Shown here: positions 44,360-52,562 of the stretch, one piece after another
Numbering within the stretch: position 1 is the stretch's first letter
Layout of the letters: each line of letters begins with the position of its first letter
From: GWE2-40-63 sp041664345
Lineage (GTDB): Bacteria > Bacteroidota > Bacteroidia > Bacteroidales > SZUA-534
Assembly (NCBI GenBank): GCA_041664345.1
Contig: JBAYKX010000020.1
Span: forward strand, 1 to 64,000
Length of the DNA: 64,000 nt
Reading direction: 5' to 3'
Translations under genes and position numbers: made by a program
The notes under the pieces: model-generated
Told to the model about the DNA's origin: nothing
Databases searched by the model: none
Seen by the model: the letters and a program-made list of their open reading frames with translations, nothing else

Positions 44360-44632
44360 TCAATATATCCAATAGTCAGAATTTTGATTGGTATGATTCA
44401 ATTCATCAGTTGATGTTGGTTTTTTAGTAACGGTTTCAGGTTTTTTGGTTGCTGGCTTAGTATCTTCTTTACTAAAATGCAGGGTTTTGTTTAAATGGAT
44501 TTCCCAATCAGTAATTCCAACTTCCGGGTATAAGTCCACTATTTGTAATTTTGTTTCCTTTAAGCTCACTAGCTCTTTGCCTGGCTGTATAGAAAAAGCT
44601 GGACTTTTTTCAATGTGCATTTTCGTACTCAT
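44360..44632 (-). CDS. 90-aa protein of unknown function ending SDYW, module B
   Basis: MSTKMHIEKSPAFSIQPGKE, KETKLQIVDLYPEVGITDWEI, a Lys/Pro/Thr-rich linker (TKPATKKPETVTKKPTST) and the end NQNSDYWIY. Same length as the module A copy. The N-terminal block and the C-terminal SDYW are conserved while the linker differs, so two functional parts are joined by a flexible region. A GGAGGAAAGATC ribosome-binding site precedes the ATG. It lies 38 nt after the receiver gene and 57 nt before cheW. Confidence 0.8.
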   Translation of the reverse strand: MSTKMHIEKSPAFSIQPGKELVSLKETKLQIVDLYPEVGITDWEIHLNKTLHFSKEDTKPATKKPETVTKKPTSTDELNHTNQNSDYWIY

Positions 44633-44670
44633 GATCTTTCCTCCTAATTAGTTGATAATGGGTTCGTTTT

Positions 44671-45063
44671 TTACATTTTTAGTTTTGTCGGAAAAAACAG
44701 GTGTCCCTGGTAAACCTCTTGAATGGCATTTTCAATGTTTTCAAAAACATCCGATTTGTAAACACATCCCATAAATCCTATTTTAATAAGTTCGGCATGG
44801 AATATTTGTTCTATATGCATGGTTATGGCAATAATCTTTAAGTGCGACATCTTTCGTAATATTTCTTTAGTAGTTTCAATGCCATCTAATTGTTTCATAA
44901 CAATATCCATCAGTATAACATCAGCTTTGTGAATGGTCTCCATGGTCAAAAATTCTTCGCCACTCGATGCTTCTCCTATCACTTCCATCTTAAGATGTTC
45001 TTCCAGATAAAATTTAAGGTCGCTACGGAATTGGCTGTTGTCATCAATTATAATAAGTTTCAT
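44671..45063 (-). CDS. Receiver-only response regulator (NarL type), module B
   Basis: 130 aa, close paralogue of the module A receiver. Acidic DD at 7-8, Asp53 (ILMDIVMKQLDG), IAITMHIEQ, GCVYKSDVF; ends LFFPTKLKM without HTH. It is the first gene of module B behind a conserved leader element. The full-length NarL-type regulator 305 nt upstream may share the same kinase, so these receivers could compete for phosphate or form inactive dimers. That is inference. Confidence 0.9.
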   Translation of the reverse strand: MKLIIIDDNSQFRSDLKFYLEEHLKMEVIGEASSGEEFLTMETIHKADVILMDIVMKQLDGIETTKEILRKMSHLKIIAITMHIEQIFHAELIKIGFMGCVYKSDVFENIENAIQEVYQGHLFFPTKLKM

Positions 45064-45368
45064 GGGTTGTTTTATTAGTAAGTAAAATTAAAGGTAACTA
45101 TTGGAGTTTTATAGGGGGTAATTGCTGATTATTATTTGAAATACCCTAAAAAAAAATAGGATTTACTCCAATATAAAGAAGGGGAAACCCTTAATGAAAA
45201 AAGGGTTTACAGTAATCATACACTATATATTGCAGCCAAAGCAGAACTACTCAGCAACAAATGAAGGTCGAAAATATATTGTCAATTAACAATAAGCAAA
45301 AAAAAATGAAAAAATGGGGATACTTTCCTATTCAATACCGGGCAAGGCATAGGGTAATTCAAAACAAA
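45064..45368. other. 305-nt intergenic region upstream of module B
   Basis: Contains the module leader element at 45144-45190. The remaining sequence is AT-rich with gggaaaccctt...aagggtttac pairing near 45181-45211. No gene seen. Confidence 0.55.
45144..45190 (-). promoter_or_regulatory. Conserved leader element, module B
   Basis: ccctaaaaaaaaatagg followed by atttactccaatataaagaagg: the left half matches modules A and M closely, the right half is diverged. A further shared string ttttatagggggtaatt (45107-45123) matches ttttaatagggggtatta of module A. It lies about 80-125 nt upstream of the receiver gene at 45063. Confidence 0.55.
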
Positions 45369-46046
45369 TTAAAATTCGGTAACTAACTTATTTTTTATGG
45401 CAAATAAAACCAAACCCAACGTATTTTTTGTTTCCGTTTTAATCAAAAGTTTTGTTCTATATCCTTCAATGGTTTTTGGGCTAAGATGTATTATATCAGC
45501 TATTTCAACAATTGATAACCCTTTGCATAGGAGTTGCAACATTTCCTTTTCCCGATCGTTTAAGTCAAGGCTTAATTCCAACTTACTTATTTGGTTCGGA
45601 ACTTTGAGATCGTGAATGATGGTAAGCAATAGGTCCTGCGAAAAATAACTCTCACCATTGATTATTTTCTGGATGGCATTTTCCAACTCCTCTTTTCCGG
45701 CAGTTTTCAGGATAAAACCTTTGGCACCGGCATCAATAAAACGGGTATAATATTTATTGTCACCGTGCATCGAAAGGATGAGTATTTTAATATCGGGATG
45801 CAGTTCCAAAGCTTTTTGGGTTGCTTGAAGGCCATCAACAATGGGCATATCAATATCCATTATTACCATATCAGGTACTTGGTATTCCAGCAGGTCAAGA
45901 AATTCTTTCCCATTTCCAGCTTCTGCAATTACCTCCCCAATATGCTCCATTTCAATTAACAATTTGATTCCTTCTCTATAAAGTGGATGGTCGTCAACAA
46001 GGATTATTTTGCAATTAGGACTCAAAGGTTGGTCTTTTTTCATCAT
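45369..46046 (-). CDS. NarL/LuxR-family response regulator
   Basis: 225 aa. Receiver 12-130 with acidic DD, Asp64 (VIMDIDMPIVDG), Ser/Thr in LILSMHGD and Lys in GFILKTAGKEE. The C-terminal LuxR HTH is about 158-220 (LNDREKEMLQLLCKGLSIVEIADIIHLSPKTIEGYRTKLL). It binds DNA as a dimer when phosphorylated. The HisKA_3 kinase at 47290-51006 is the natural partner type. It could recognise the inverted-repeat leader elements found upstream of modules A, M, B and the kinase at 52563. Confidence 0.93.
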   Translation of the reverse strand: MMKKDQPLSPNCKIILVDDHPLYREGIKLLIEMEHIGEVIAEAGNGKEFLDLLEYQVPDMVIMDIDMPIVDGLQATQKALELHPDIKILILSMHGDNKYYTRFIDAGAKGFILKTAGKEELENAIQKIINGESYFSQDLLLTIIHDLKVPNQISKLELSLDLNDREKEMLQLLCKGLSIVEIADIIHLSPKTIEGYRTKLLIKTETKNTLGLVLFAIKNKLVTEF

Positions 46047-46191
46047 TTTTTGTAGTATAGAATGTGTAAAAGCTTATTCAAGTGTGAAAATATTAATTAT
46101 TAACGGAATTGACAAATCAAAGGTGAGGGTTTTGATTTATCTTAAAATGAAATTTCCATCCAATCATTGACAATTCAGCGCCTGCAATATT

Positions 46192-47034
46192 CTATTTCTT
46201 TGTGCCCTTTTTTATTTCCTTTATTTTCTTTGTTTCAGGTAGATAATTCTCAGGTGTAATCACATTTTCACCACTTTCTTTCTCTAATTCCTTCAAAGCA
46301 TTTCCAGCTATTTTACCTCCTATTTGCGCCGCTATTTTATTCTCAATAAAACCATTTGCATTTTTAGCTCTGGTTACTTTTGTTGTTGATGCTTCGCCTA
46401 ACATTGAGAATATTAATTCAAGGTCTGTCATGTGGTCTCTCGAATTTTGACTGTTTAGACCTTTTACTTTTTTATACTCGGAAGGAGTTAATCCAAAAGT
46501 TGCTTTAGAAATTTCAGCTGTAAGAATCGCATATTCTATTTGTTCTTTTACACCTCTATTTTTCCATTCCTCTGTTAATTCCTCCCGAATAGCAATGCTA
46601 CGCATACGTTTCTCAATCCAGTCATCAGAATAGCCTTTCAGTTTGTATAGTTCACGTGTTCGCTGTGTTGCCAATTCAGGATTTTCAATCTCATCAAATC
46701 TATCAGAACCTACTTGAGCCAACCATTGTTTAAACGGCTCAGCTTTAGGAGACGGTATTGATTGAATAATACGCAATAGACCCTTTGCATCAGCACAATC
46801 AGTCTCATATTTTTTCCCATCTGATGAAATCATCTTCAGTTGTACGATAATTTCGTACAACTGAGAAAAACCCTCAGAGTTAAGTTTTCTTTTAAGGTCA
46901 CTCCAATATCTTCGTGGATTGTTACTTTCTGTGAGAATTTCAATTATATCAATTATTGCAAAATACCATTTTTGCTCTGATTCACTCCATTCAGAACGAA
47001 TTTGCTTGCTTTCAAATAGTTTAATATTGCTCAT
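46192..47034 (-). CDS. Bro-N/antirepressor-like DNA-binding protein
   Basis: 280 aa from the ATG at 47034 (MSNIKLFESKQIRS; an upstream in-frame Met at 47058 is less likely). The N-terminal domain (about 5-100) has the Bro-N pattern KQIRSEWSESEQKWYFAIIDII, ILTESNNPRRYWSDLKRKL, KKYETDCADAKGLLRII, typical of phage/virus-derived antirepressors. The C-terminal part has RDHMTDLELIFSMLGEASTTKVT and a Lys-rich end. Stand-alone genes of this type are common in Bacteroidota and other phyla. It separates a kinase gene from its probable regulator, so it probably arrived by transfer. Function unknown. Confidence 0.78.
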   Translation of the reverse strand: MSNIKLFESKQIRSEWSESEQKWYFAIIDIIEILTESNNPRRYWSDLKRKLNSEGFSQLYEIIVQLKMISSDGKKYETDCADAKGLLRIIQSIPSPKAEPFKQWLAQVGSDRFDEIENPELATQRTRELYKLKGYSDDWIEKRMRSIAIREELTEEWKNRGVKEQIEYAILTAEISKATFGLTPSEYKKVKGLNSQNSRDHMTDLELIFSMLGEASTTKVTRAKNANGFIENKIAAQIGGKIAGNALKELEKESGENVITPENYLPETKKIKEIKKGTKK

Positions 47035-47289
47035 TATCTTATTTTTTCGAAAACTCAAAAATACTCATTTCTCCTGATTTCAAGAATCTAATGAAATTAA
47101 TTCCTTGGTATCTGTAGGGTTCCAAATTTGCATTTATATTCAACAATAAAGTACAAGTATGTGCTATGTATTATATATTCGGAGCATTTTTTTTGCGTGT
47201 GCATAACTATTTGCTAATTGGAATTTACCTTTGGATTTATAGTTTATAAATAATAGTATTTACTAAGATCCTTAAATTCCGAATTGTCT

Positions 47290-50200
47290 TTAGTTTTCAA
47301 TTACCAATGGTACCTCTATGGTTACTTCCAGTCCTTTTCCGGGCGAACTTTTCATTTTAATTTTTCCATTTAAGCTGTTAACCCGGTACTGAATATTCAA
47401 TAATCCCCGTCCTTTGGTTTTGGGGAGTTGTGATTCTATATCAAATCCTTTACCATTGTCATGGTAAGTAAGGCGAATTAGTTGGTCAAATTCAATGTGT
47501 TGTAAACTGATACTTATGTCTTTTGCTTCTGCATGTTTCAAACAATTGTTAATGAGTTCCAAAGTAATCCGGTACAAAGCAATTTCAACATTTTTGTTGA
47601 ACCTTTTTTCAATATTTGATTGTAAATTAATTTGGATGTTGTTCATTTGATTTAATCCTTCTACATAGTTTTGAATGGCTAAAATTAATCCAAAGGTATT
47701 CAGCGATTGAGGACTTAAATTGTTTGATATTTCCCTAAGGGTAAGTATGGCTTCATTGATGTTATGGTTTCCCTTCCCGGAGAGGAAGAGTTTTTTTTCA
47801 GGGTTTTCAGTTTTGGCAATCCATTGAAAATATAGCTTTATGCTTGACAGTAGAGGACCCAATCCATCGTGTAACTCCCTTGAAAATCGGTTCCGTTCCC
47901 GTTCTTCGCCTTCAAATACAGCACTCATGATTTTGCGTTCGGTTTCTTTCTTTTCGGTTATGTCTTCTTTTACGGCAACATAATGGGTAATTTTGTTAAA
48001 TGTACTGAAGACTGGGGAAATAAGAGCCGATTCCCAGAATTGCGTTCCATCCTTTTTTTTGTTACAGAATTCACCTTGCCATATTTTACCGCTTGCAATG
48101 GTTTCCCATAAATTTGAATATTCTTCCGGTGTAGTAATACCTGTCTTTAATACCCTTGGATTTTTTCCCAGAACTTCGGCAAGGGTATAACCGGTTAACT
48201 GTGTGAATTTTGGATTTACGTACTCAATAGTACCTTGGGTATTTGTAATTACAATGGAGGTAGGGTTTTGTTCAATGGCATTGGAAAGTATCCGGAGTTC
48301 ATTTTCCATTTCTTTTTGTTCCGTTACATCTTGAATAACTCCAATTACCTTTTTAGGTTTACCATCAGAATCTAGTTCCAGTTCACCCATAGAATGAATG
48401 GTTCGCAATTCGCCCGTGTCAGCTTTATTAATTTGTAATACCGTATCGAAGGGAATGTTGTGTTCCACTAGGTTTTTTAACCCTTCAAGTATTAAGGTGC
48501 GGTATTCAGGCAGTATAAGCCTTTGCGTTTCATCTAAAAGAATAGTTAGGTTGGAGCTTTTAATTCCATAAATACGCAATGCTTCGTTGGAAGCGGTGAG
48601 TAATTTGATTTTTAAATCGAGCTCCCAATTACCTACCTTTGCCATTGCTTGTGCTTTTTGCAGTTGTTGTTTTGTTTTAATCAGCTCCATTTCTGCTCTT
48701 TTTCGTTCACTTATATCACGCGCAAAAACAAGAAAATGGTTTTTTTCAGGCCAATAACTGGTACTAATTTCAACATCTACTTTTTCTCCAAATTTTGTGG
48801 TGTAGCAGGATTCAAAAATTCCATACCCCCGTTCCATTAAGGATTTCATGTGTAACACTATTTCGTTAGCAGTTTCATTTGCTTCAATAGTACTTAAGGG
48901 TAAGTTGGTTAATTCAGTGGGAGTATAACCGGTGAGTTGGGACATTTTTTTTGTTGCTTCCACAATAATTCCCTGTTTGTTTAGCCTAAAAAATCCATCG
49001 GGGGTGGTGGCCAAAATCACACTCATTTGTTCTGCTTGTTCTCTGATTATGTTTTCTGCTTTTTTTCGCTCACTAATATTTCTAAATGTTCCCATCAGGC
49101 AATCCTTTTCTTTATAGAATATCTGGGAGGCTAATATTTCAACGGGTATGGTAGTCCCATCTGAACAAATTACTTCGCTTTCAATTGGAGTTAGGGGATC
49201 CGATTTTTTTAGCTCCTCCTTATGTCGTAGAAATGCATTTTTGGAATCGCTACCTATATATGGATGCAAGGTAGATTGATTCAAACCTATAATTTCATTG
49301 AGTGGCTTTTTCAATAAATGCTCCGCTGCATAATTGGCATCAAGTAAAGTTCCTGTTTCTATATCTGCAATAAATATGGCATCGGCAGCATTTTCAAAAA
49401 GACTTTTAAGTTGCCTTTGGTTTTCATGCAGTGCTTCTTCTGTTTTTTTTAGTTCTGAAATATCGGAGAAGAATATTGTAATCCCTTCTTTTGAAGGATA
49501 AATACGGTTTGAAAACCAACGATCCCAATGAACGAAATAGTCTTCAAAAAATATAGGTTCTTGTGTTTCAAAGGCTTGAAGGTAAGCTTTTGCAAATGGA
49601 GTATCTTTTACTTCAGGATATTCCATCCAATAATTTTTTCCAATCAGTTCTTCAGGTTTGCGATTTAAATGTTTGGCTCCAAATGTATTGACATAGTTAC
49701 AATTAAAATTTTTATCAAATGCCACAAAACCGTCGCTGACACGCTCCATCATTTCATTTAAAATATTCTTGGCTTTGGCCGGTTCCTCTAGCGAGTTAGT
49801 TACTCTTGCTAAGAGTGTTTCCCGCTCATTCTCCGCTCTTTTCCGTTCGGTAATATCTAAAACGGTGCCCCGTGCCCCGGTAATTTTATCGTTTTTAATT
49901 ATGGGAGCGGCAGATACGATAACCGGAAAGGTAACACCTGATTTCCTTTTTAAAGTATATTCGCTGCTTAATGCAATTTTTTCTGTCAATATTCGCTGCA
50001 ATCGTTTCATGGCTCTATTGCTATCCCCATCAACAACAAAATTTATGAAATTGGTATTCTTTTTAAAGTCATCGGCACTATATTCCAACCATTTTATAAC
50101 AGTTTGGTTCACAAAGGTAATGGTGCCATTCATGTCGATTTCAAAAACCCCTACAGGAAGGGCATCTGCCATTTCCCTATATTTTTTCTCGCTTTGTATT

Positions 50201-51006
50201 AATTCTAGCTGTGCTAGTTTTTGTTCCGTAATATCGCGGGCAGTTCCTACACTTTTTATGGGTTTACCCAATTCGTTATAGTCCATTCTGCCTTCAGCCA
50301 TTATGTAATGAACCGACCCATCAGTATGTACAATACGGTATTCTAACGATGGGGAATCTCCATTTTGAAGGTTTACATTCATACTACGTATAAAAGATTC
50401 CAAATCTTCAGGGTGAATTACCTTAAGAATTTCTTCAGGTTGCCCATTATAGTTATTGGGGTTGATATCGAATACCCGGAACATTTCTTTTGACCAGGTT
50501 ACTTTATTTGAAACCAAATCCCATTTCCAACTCCCTGTTTTACTAATACGTTGGGCTTCGGCTAAATTTGCTTCACTTTCTATAAGCGCTTTTTCAGCCC
50601 AAAATCTTTTATTCTCATTTCCAATTTCTTTATCGATGCGCTTGAGTACTTCGGGCAGTTTATCGAGAAAATACCTGTTCTTAACCAAATAGTCCATGGC
50701 TCCCAATTTCATCAAATCCACAGCAATTAATTCATCGCCTTGGCCAGTGGTAACAATAAACGGTGGAATGGGTTTGTTTGCACTTTTCAAGTTGGCTAAA
50801 AGTTCATGCCCATTCATGTCACTGAGGCTATAATCCATAATAATGAGATATGGAGTATTGGTATTAAGCCAGTTCATGGCTTCCATTCCGGTATTCACTG
50901 ACACGGTTTGGTAGCCCCATTTCTTTACTTTTTCGGTTAGTAAAATGTTGAGACCTACATTATCTTCAACAATGAGGATTGTTTTTGCATCTGTTTTCCG
51001 TTCCAT
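47290..51006 (-). CDS. REC-7xPAS-HisKA_3 histidine kinase
   Basis: 1238 aa, soluble. N-terminal receiver (about 8-130, Asp58 in IIMDYSLSDMNG). Seven PAS domains follow, starting near 145 (SKTGSWKWDLVSNKVTW), 275, 400, 530, 655, 785 and 910 (NPTSIVITNTQGTIEYVNP), several with PAC ends DITER/DVTEQ. HisKA_3 has His1046 (FSRELHDGLGPLL), and the HATPase has ELINNCLKHAEA, HDNGKGFD and GRGLLNIQYRV. This NarX/DesK-type core pairs with NarL-type regulators, and one lies at 45369-46046. No membrane span, so inputs are cytoplasmic (redox, small ligands) or come through the receiver. Confidence 0.93.
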   Translation of the reverse strand: MERKTDAKTILIVEDNVGLNILLTEKVKKWGYQTVSVNTGMEAMNWLNTNTPYLIIMDYSLSDMNGHELLANLKSANKPIPPFIVTTGQGDELIAVDLMKLGAMDYLVKNRYFLDKLPEVLKRIDKEIGNENKRFWAEKALIESEANLAEAQRISKTGSWKWDLVSNKVTWSKEMFRVFDINPNNYNGQPEEILKVIHPEDLESFIRSMNVNLQNGDSPSLEYRIVHTDGSVHYIMAEGRMDYNELGKPIKSVGTARDITEQKLAQLELIQSEKKYREMADALPVGVFEIDMNGTITFVNQTVIKWLEYSADDFKKNTNFINFVVDGDSNRAMKRLQRILTEKIALSSEYTLKRKSGVTFPVIVSAAPIIKNDKITGARGTVLDITERKRAENERETLLARVTNSLEEPAKAKNILNEMMERVSDGFVAFDKNFNCNYVNTFGAKHLNRKPEELIGKNYWMEYPEVKDTPFAKAYLQAFETQEPIFFEDYFVHWDRWFSNRIYPSKEGITIFFSDISELKKTEEALHENQRQLKSLFENAADAIFIADIETGTLLDANYAAEHLLKKPLNEIIGLNQSTLHPYIGSDSKNAFLRHKEELKKSDPLTPIESEVICSDGTTIPVEILASQIFYKEKDCLMGTFRNISERKKAENIIREQAEQMSVILATTPDGFFRLNKQGIIVEATKKMSQLTGYTPTELTNLPLSTIEANETANEIVLHMKSLMERGYGIFESCYTTKFGEKVDVEISTSYWPEKNHFLVFARDISERKRAEMELIKTKQQLQKAQAMAKVGNWELDLKIKLLTASNEALRIYGIKSSNLTILLDETQRLILPEYRTLILEGLKNLVEHNIPFDTVLQINKADTGELRTIHSMGELELDSDGKPKKVIGVIQDVTEQKEMENELRILSNAIEQNPTSIVITNTQGTIEYVNPKFTQLTGYTLAEVLGKNPRVLKTGITTPEEYSNLWETIASGKIWQGEFCNKKKDGTQFWESALISPVFSTFNKITHYVAVKEDITEKKETERKIMSAVFEGEERERNRFSRELHDGLGPLLSSIKLYFQWIAKTENPEKKLFLSGKGNHNINEAILTLREISNNLSPQSLNTFGLILAIQNYVEGLNQMNNIQINLQSNIEKRFNKNVEIALYRITLELINNCLKHAEAKDISISLQHIEFDQLIRLTYHDNGKGFDIESQLPKTKGRGLLNIQYRVNSLNGKIKMKSSPGKGLEVTIEVPLVIEN

Positions 51007-51091
51007 GGAATTATTATTATAGATTAATTCATAAATTATTCAAGGTCAGAGGTAATTTATATTTTCACTATCTGAATAAACAATCCTAGGT

Positions 51092-51132
51092 GTTTCAAGG
51101 TTACAGGGTTTCAAGGTTTCAAGGTTGCCAGG
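51092..51132. repeat. Short degenerate repeats overlapping the 3' end of a kinase gene
   Basis: Repeats of tttcaagg with acaggg/ccaggg interruptions. The stretch covers the stop codon at 51111 and encodes the last residues of the kinase (ATLKP), where its relatives have TLPWC or TLPLYL. Similar text is at 39824-39860. Confidence 0.6.
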
Positions 51133-52538
51133 GTAAACATAAAGGTGCTTCCTTTTCCTGGTTCGCTTTTAACCCAAATTTTTCCACCGTGTTTTTCAAC
51201 AAATTCCTTGCAAAGCAACAATCCCAAACCTGTTCCAAGTTCGTTTGCTGTACCGTGTGTTGAATAGGTTTGCGAAACATCAAAAAGTTTGTTCACTTCT
51301 TTTTGATTCATACCAACACCATTGTCGGAAACCGAAAAGGTAATGTTTGAATGTTTTTGTACGGCATTAATGGTAATAATTCCTCCTGGGTTAGTGAATT
51401 TTATAGCATTCGAAATCAGATTTCGCATAATGGTTTTAAACATTTCTATATCTGCGTATCCTTTTGTGTCGTCGGCGGCCAATTGTGTTATAACAATGTT
51501 CTTTTCATGTGCATTTTGTTTCATCATTTCAATTACATCATTGCAAACCGATTTAAAATTGAACTCATGGGGTGCAAACGGAAGTTTGCCCATTTGTGAT
51601 CGAATCCAGGTTAAAAGTTCTTCCAGCAAATTAAACGTGTTATTCGCTGTGGCATTTAATATGGCTAATTGAAATTCAATTTTTTCTATATCGTATTTGC
51701 GGATATTTTGGGTTAATAAATCAAGGAACCCAATGATGGTTAAAAAGGGACTTTTTAAATCGTGGGCAAGAATGGATAGAAACCTATCTTTATCGGCATT
51801 TAAATGTAAAAGTTCACTATTCTTGTTGTTTATTATCGAAAAATAGTAATACGTTTTTTTGTAATATAACAACAAAGCAATTATCCCCAAAATTAGGACA
51901 AGAAAGTGGTAAACCCCATAAATGAATAATTGGGTACGCACTACCTTTTGATATAGAGTTGCTGGAAACGAAACACTAATGCCACCGCGGATACTGCCCA
52001 ATTTGTAACCCTGTTTTGCATGGCAATTCATGCAGTTTTCTTCTGTCACTAATGGAGCCATATAACGGTATTGGAATGAAGAATTGTATTTAACTAATTC
52101 CAAAACTTCGTGAGAACCTTTTTCGAATGATTGCAATGCTTTGGTCTCCCAAGTATCAGCTTTATTTGCCATTCGTATAGGGTTTAGGCTAGTAATGTGA
52201 AATTGAATATCGTATTTTGCTTTATTAATTTCAGAAATTTGCCGGGTCATATATGCGGGATTAATTTTTGTAAGCTTCATACCTTCCACAGTGATTAAAT
52301 CCCTTAATGAGTCTTCGAGATATATATTTGGCTGAGTAGTTTCCGTAACCGGGACATATACACCGTAGTGTTGTGCGTTCCATGCCCTGGAGGTTAATAA
52401 CTGTTCAAAAAATGCCTGCGATTTATTTAGAACTAATTCCTTATTGTTCGAAACAATTATCAGGTAAATCAAAGCATAGAAACCCGTTATTATTAAGGTC
52501 CAAATGATTATTGACCAAACTAAATATTTTTTCTCCAT
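51111..52538 (-). CDS. Membrane histidine kinase with haem-binding (DUF3365-type) periplasmic sensor
   Basis: 475 aa. TM1 (about 9-31), periplasmic domain (about 35-200) with RAWNAQHYGVYVPV and a c-type haem site CMNCH (Cys169, Cys172, His173) followed by GYKLGSIRGGISVSFP, matching DUF3365/Tll0287-like sensors. TM2 (about 205-226). HisKA with His259 (FLSILAHDLKSPF), HATPase with NLISNAIKFTNP, DNGVGMN and GTGLGLLLC. It may sense redox state or gas via haem. It lies 24 nt after the REC-PAS kinase gene at 52563, so co-transcribed. A broken second copy exists at 54955-55372. The last residues are replaced by repeat-encoded sequence. Confidence 0.92.
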   Translation of the reverse strand: MEKKYLVWSIIIWTLIITGFYALIYLIIVSNNKELVLNKSQAFFEQLLTSRAWNAQHYGVYVPVTETTQPNIYLEDSLRDLITVEGMKLTKINPAYMTRQISEINKAKYDIQFHITSLNPIRMANKADTWETKALQSFEKGSHEVLELVKYNSSFQYRYMAPLVTEENCMNCHAKQGYKLGSIRGGISVSFPATLYQKVVRTQLFIYGVYHFLVLILGIIALLLYYKKTYYYFSIINNKNSELLHLNADKDRFLSILAHDLKSPFLTIIGFLDLLTQNIRKYDIEKIEFQLAILNATANNTFNLLEELLTWIRSQMGKLPFAPHEFNFKSVCNDVIEMMKQNAHEKNIVITQLAADDTKGYADIEMFKTIMRNLISNAIKFTNPGGIITINAVQKHSNITFSVSDNGVGMNQKEVNKLFDVSQTYSTHGTANELGTGLGLLLCKEFVEKHGGKIWVKSEPGKGSTFMFTLATLKP

Positions 52539-52562
52539 AATTAGTGAAATTTAACCCTATTA

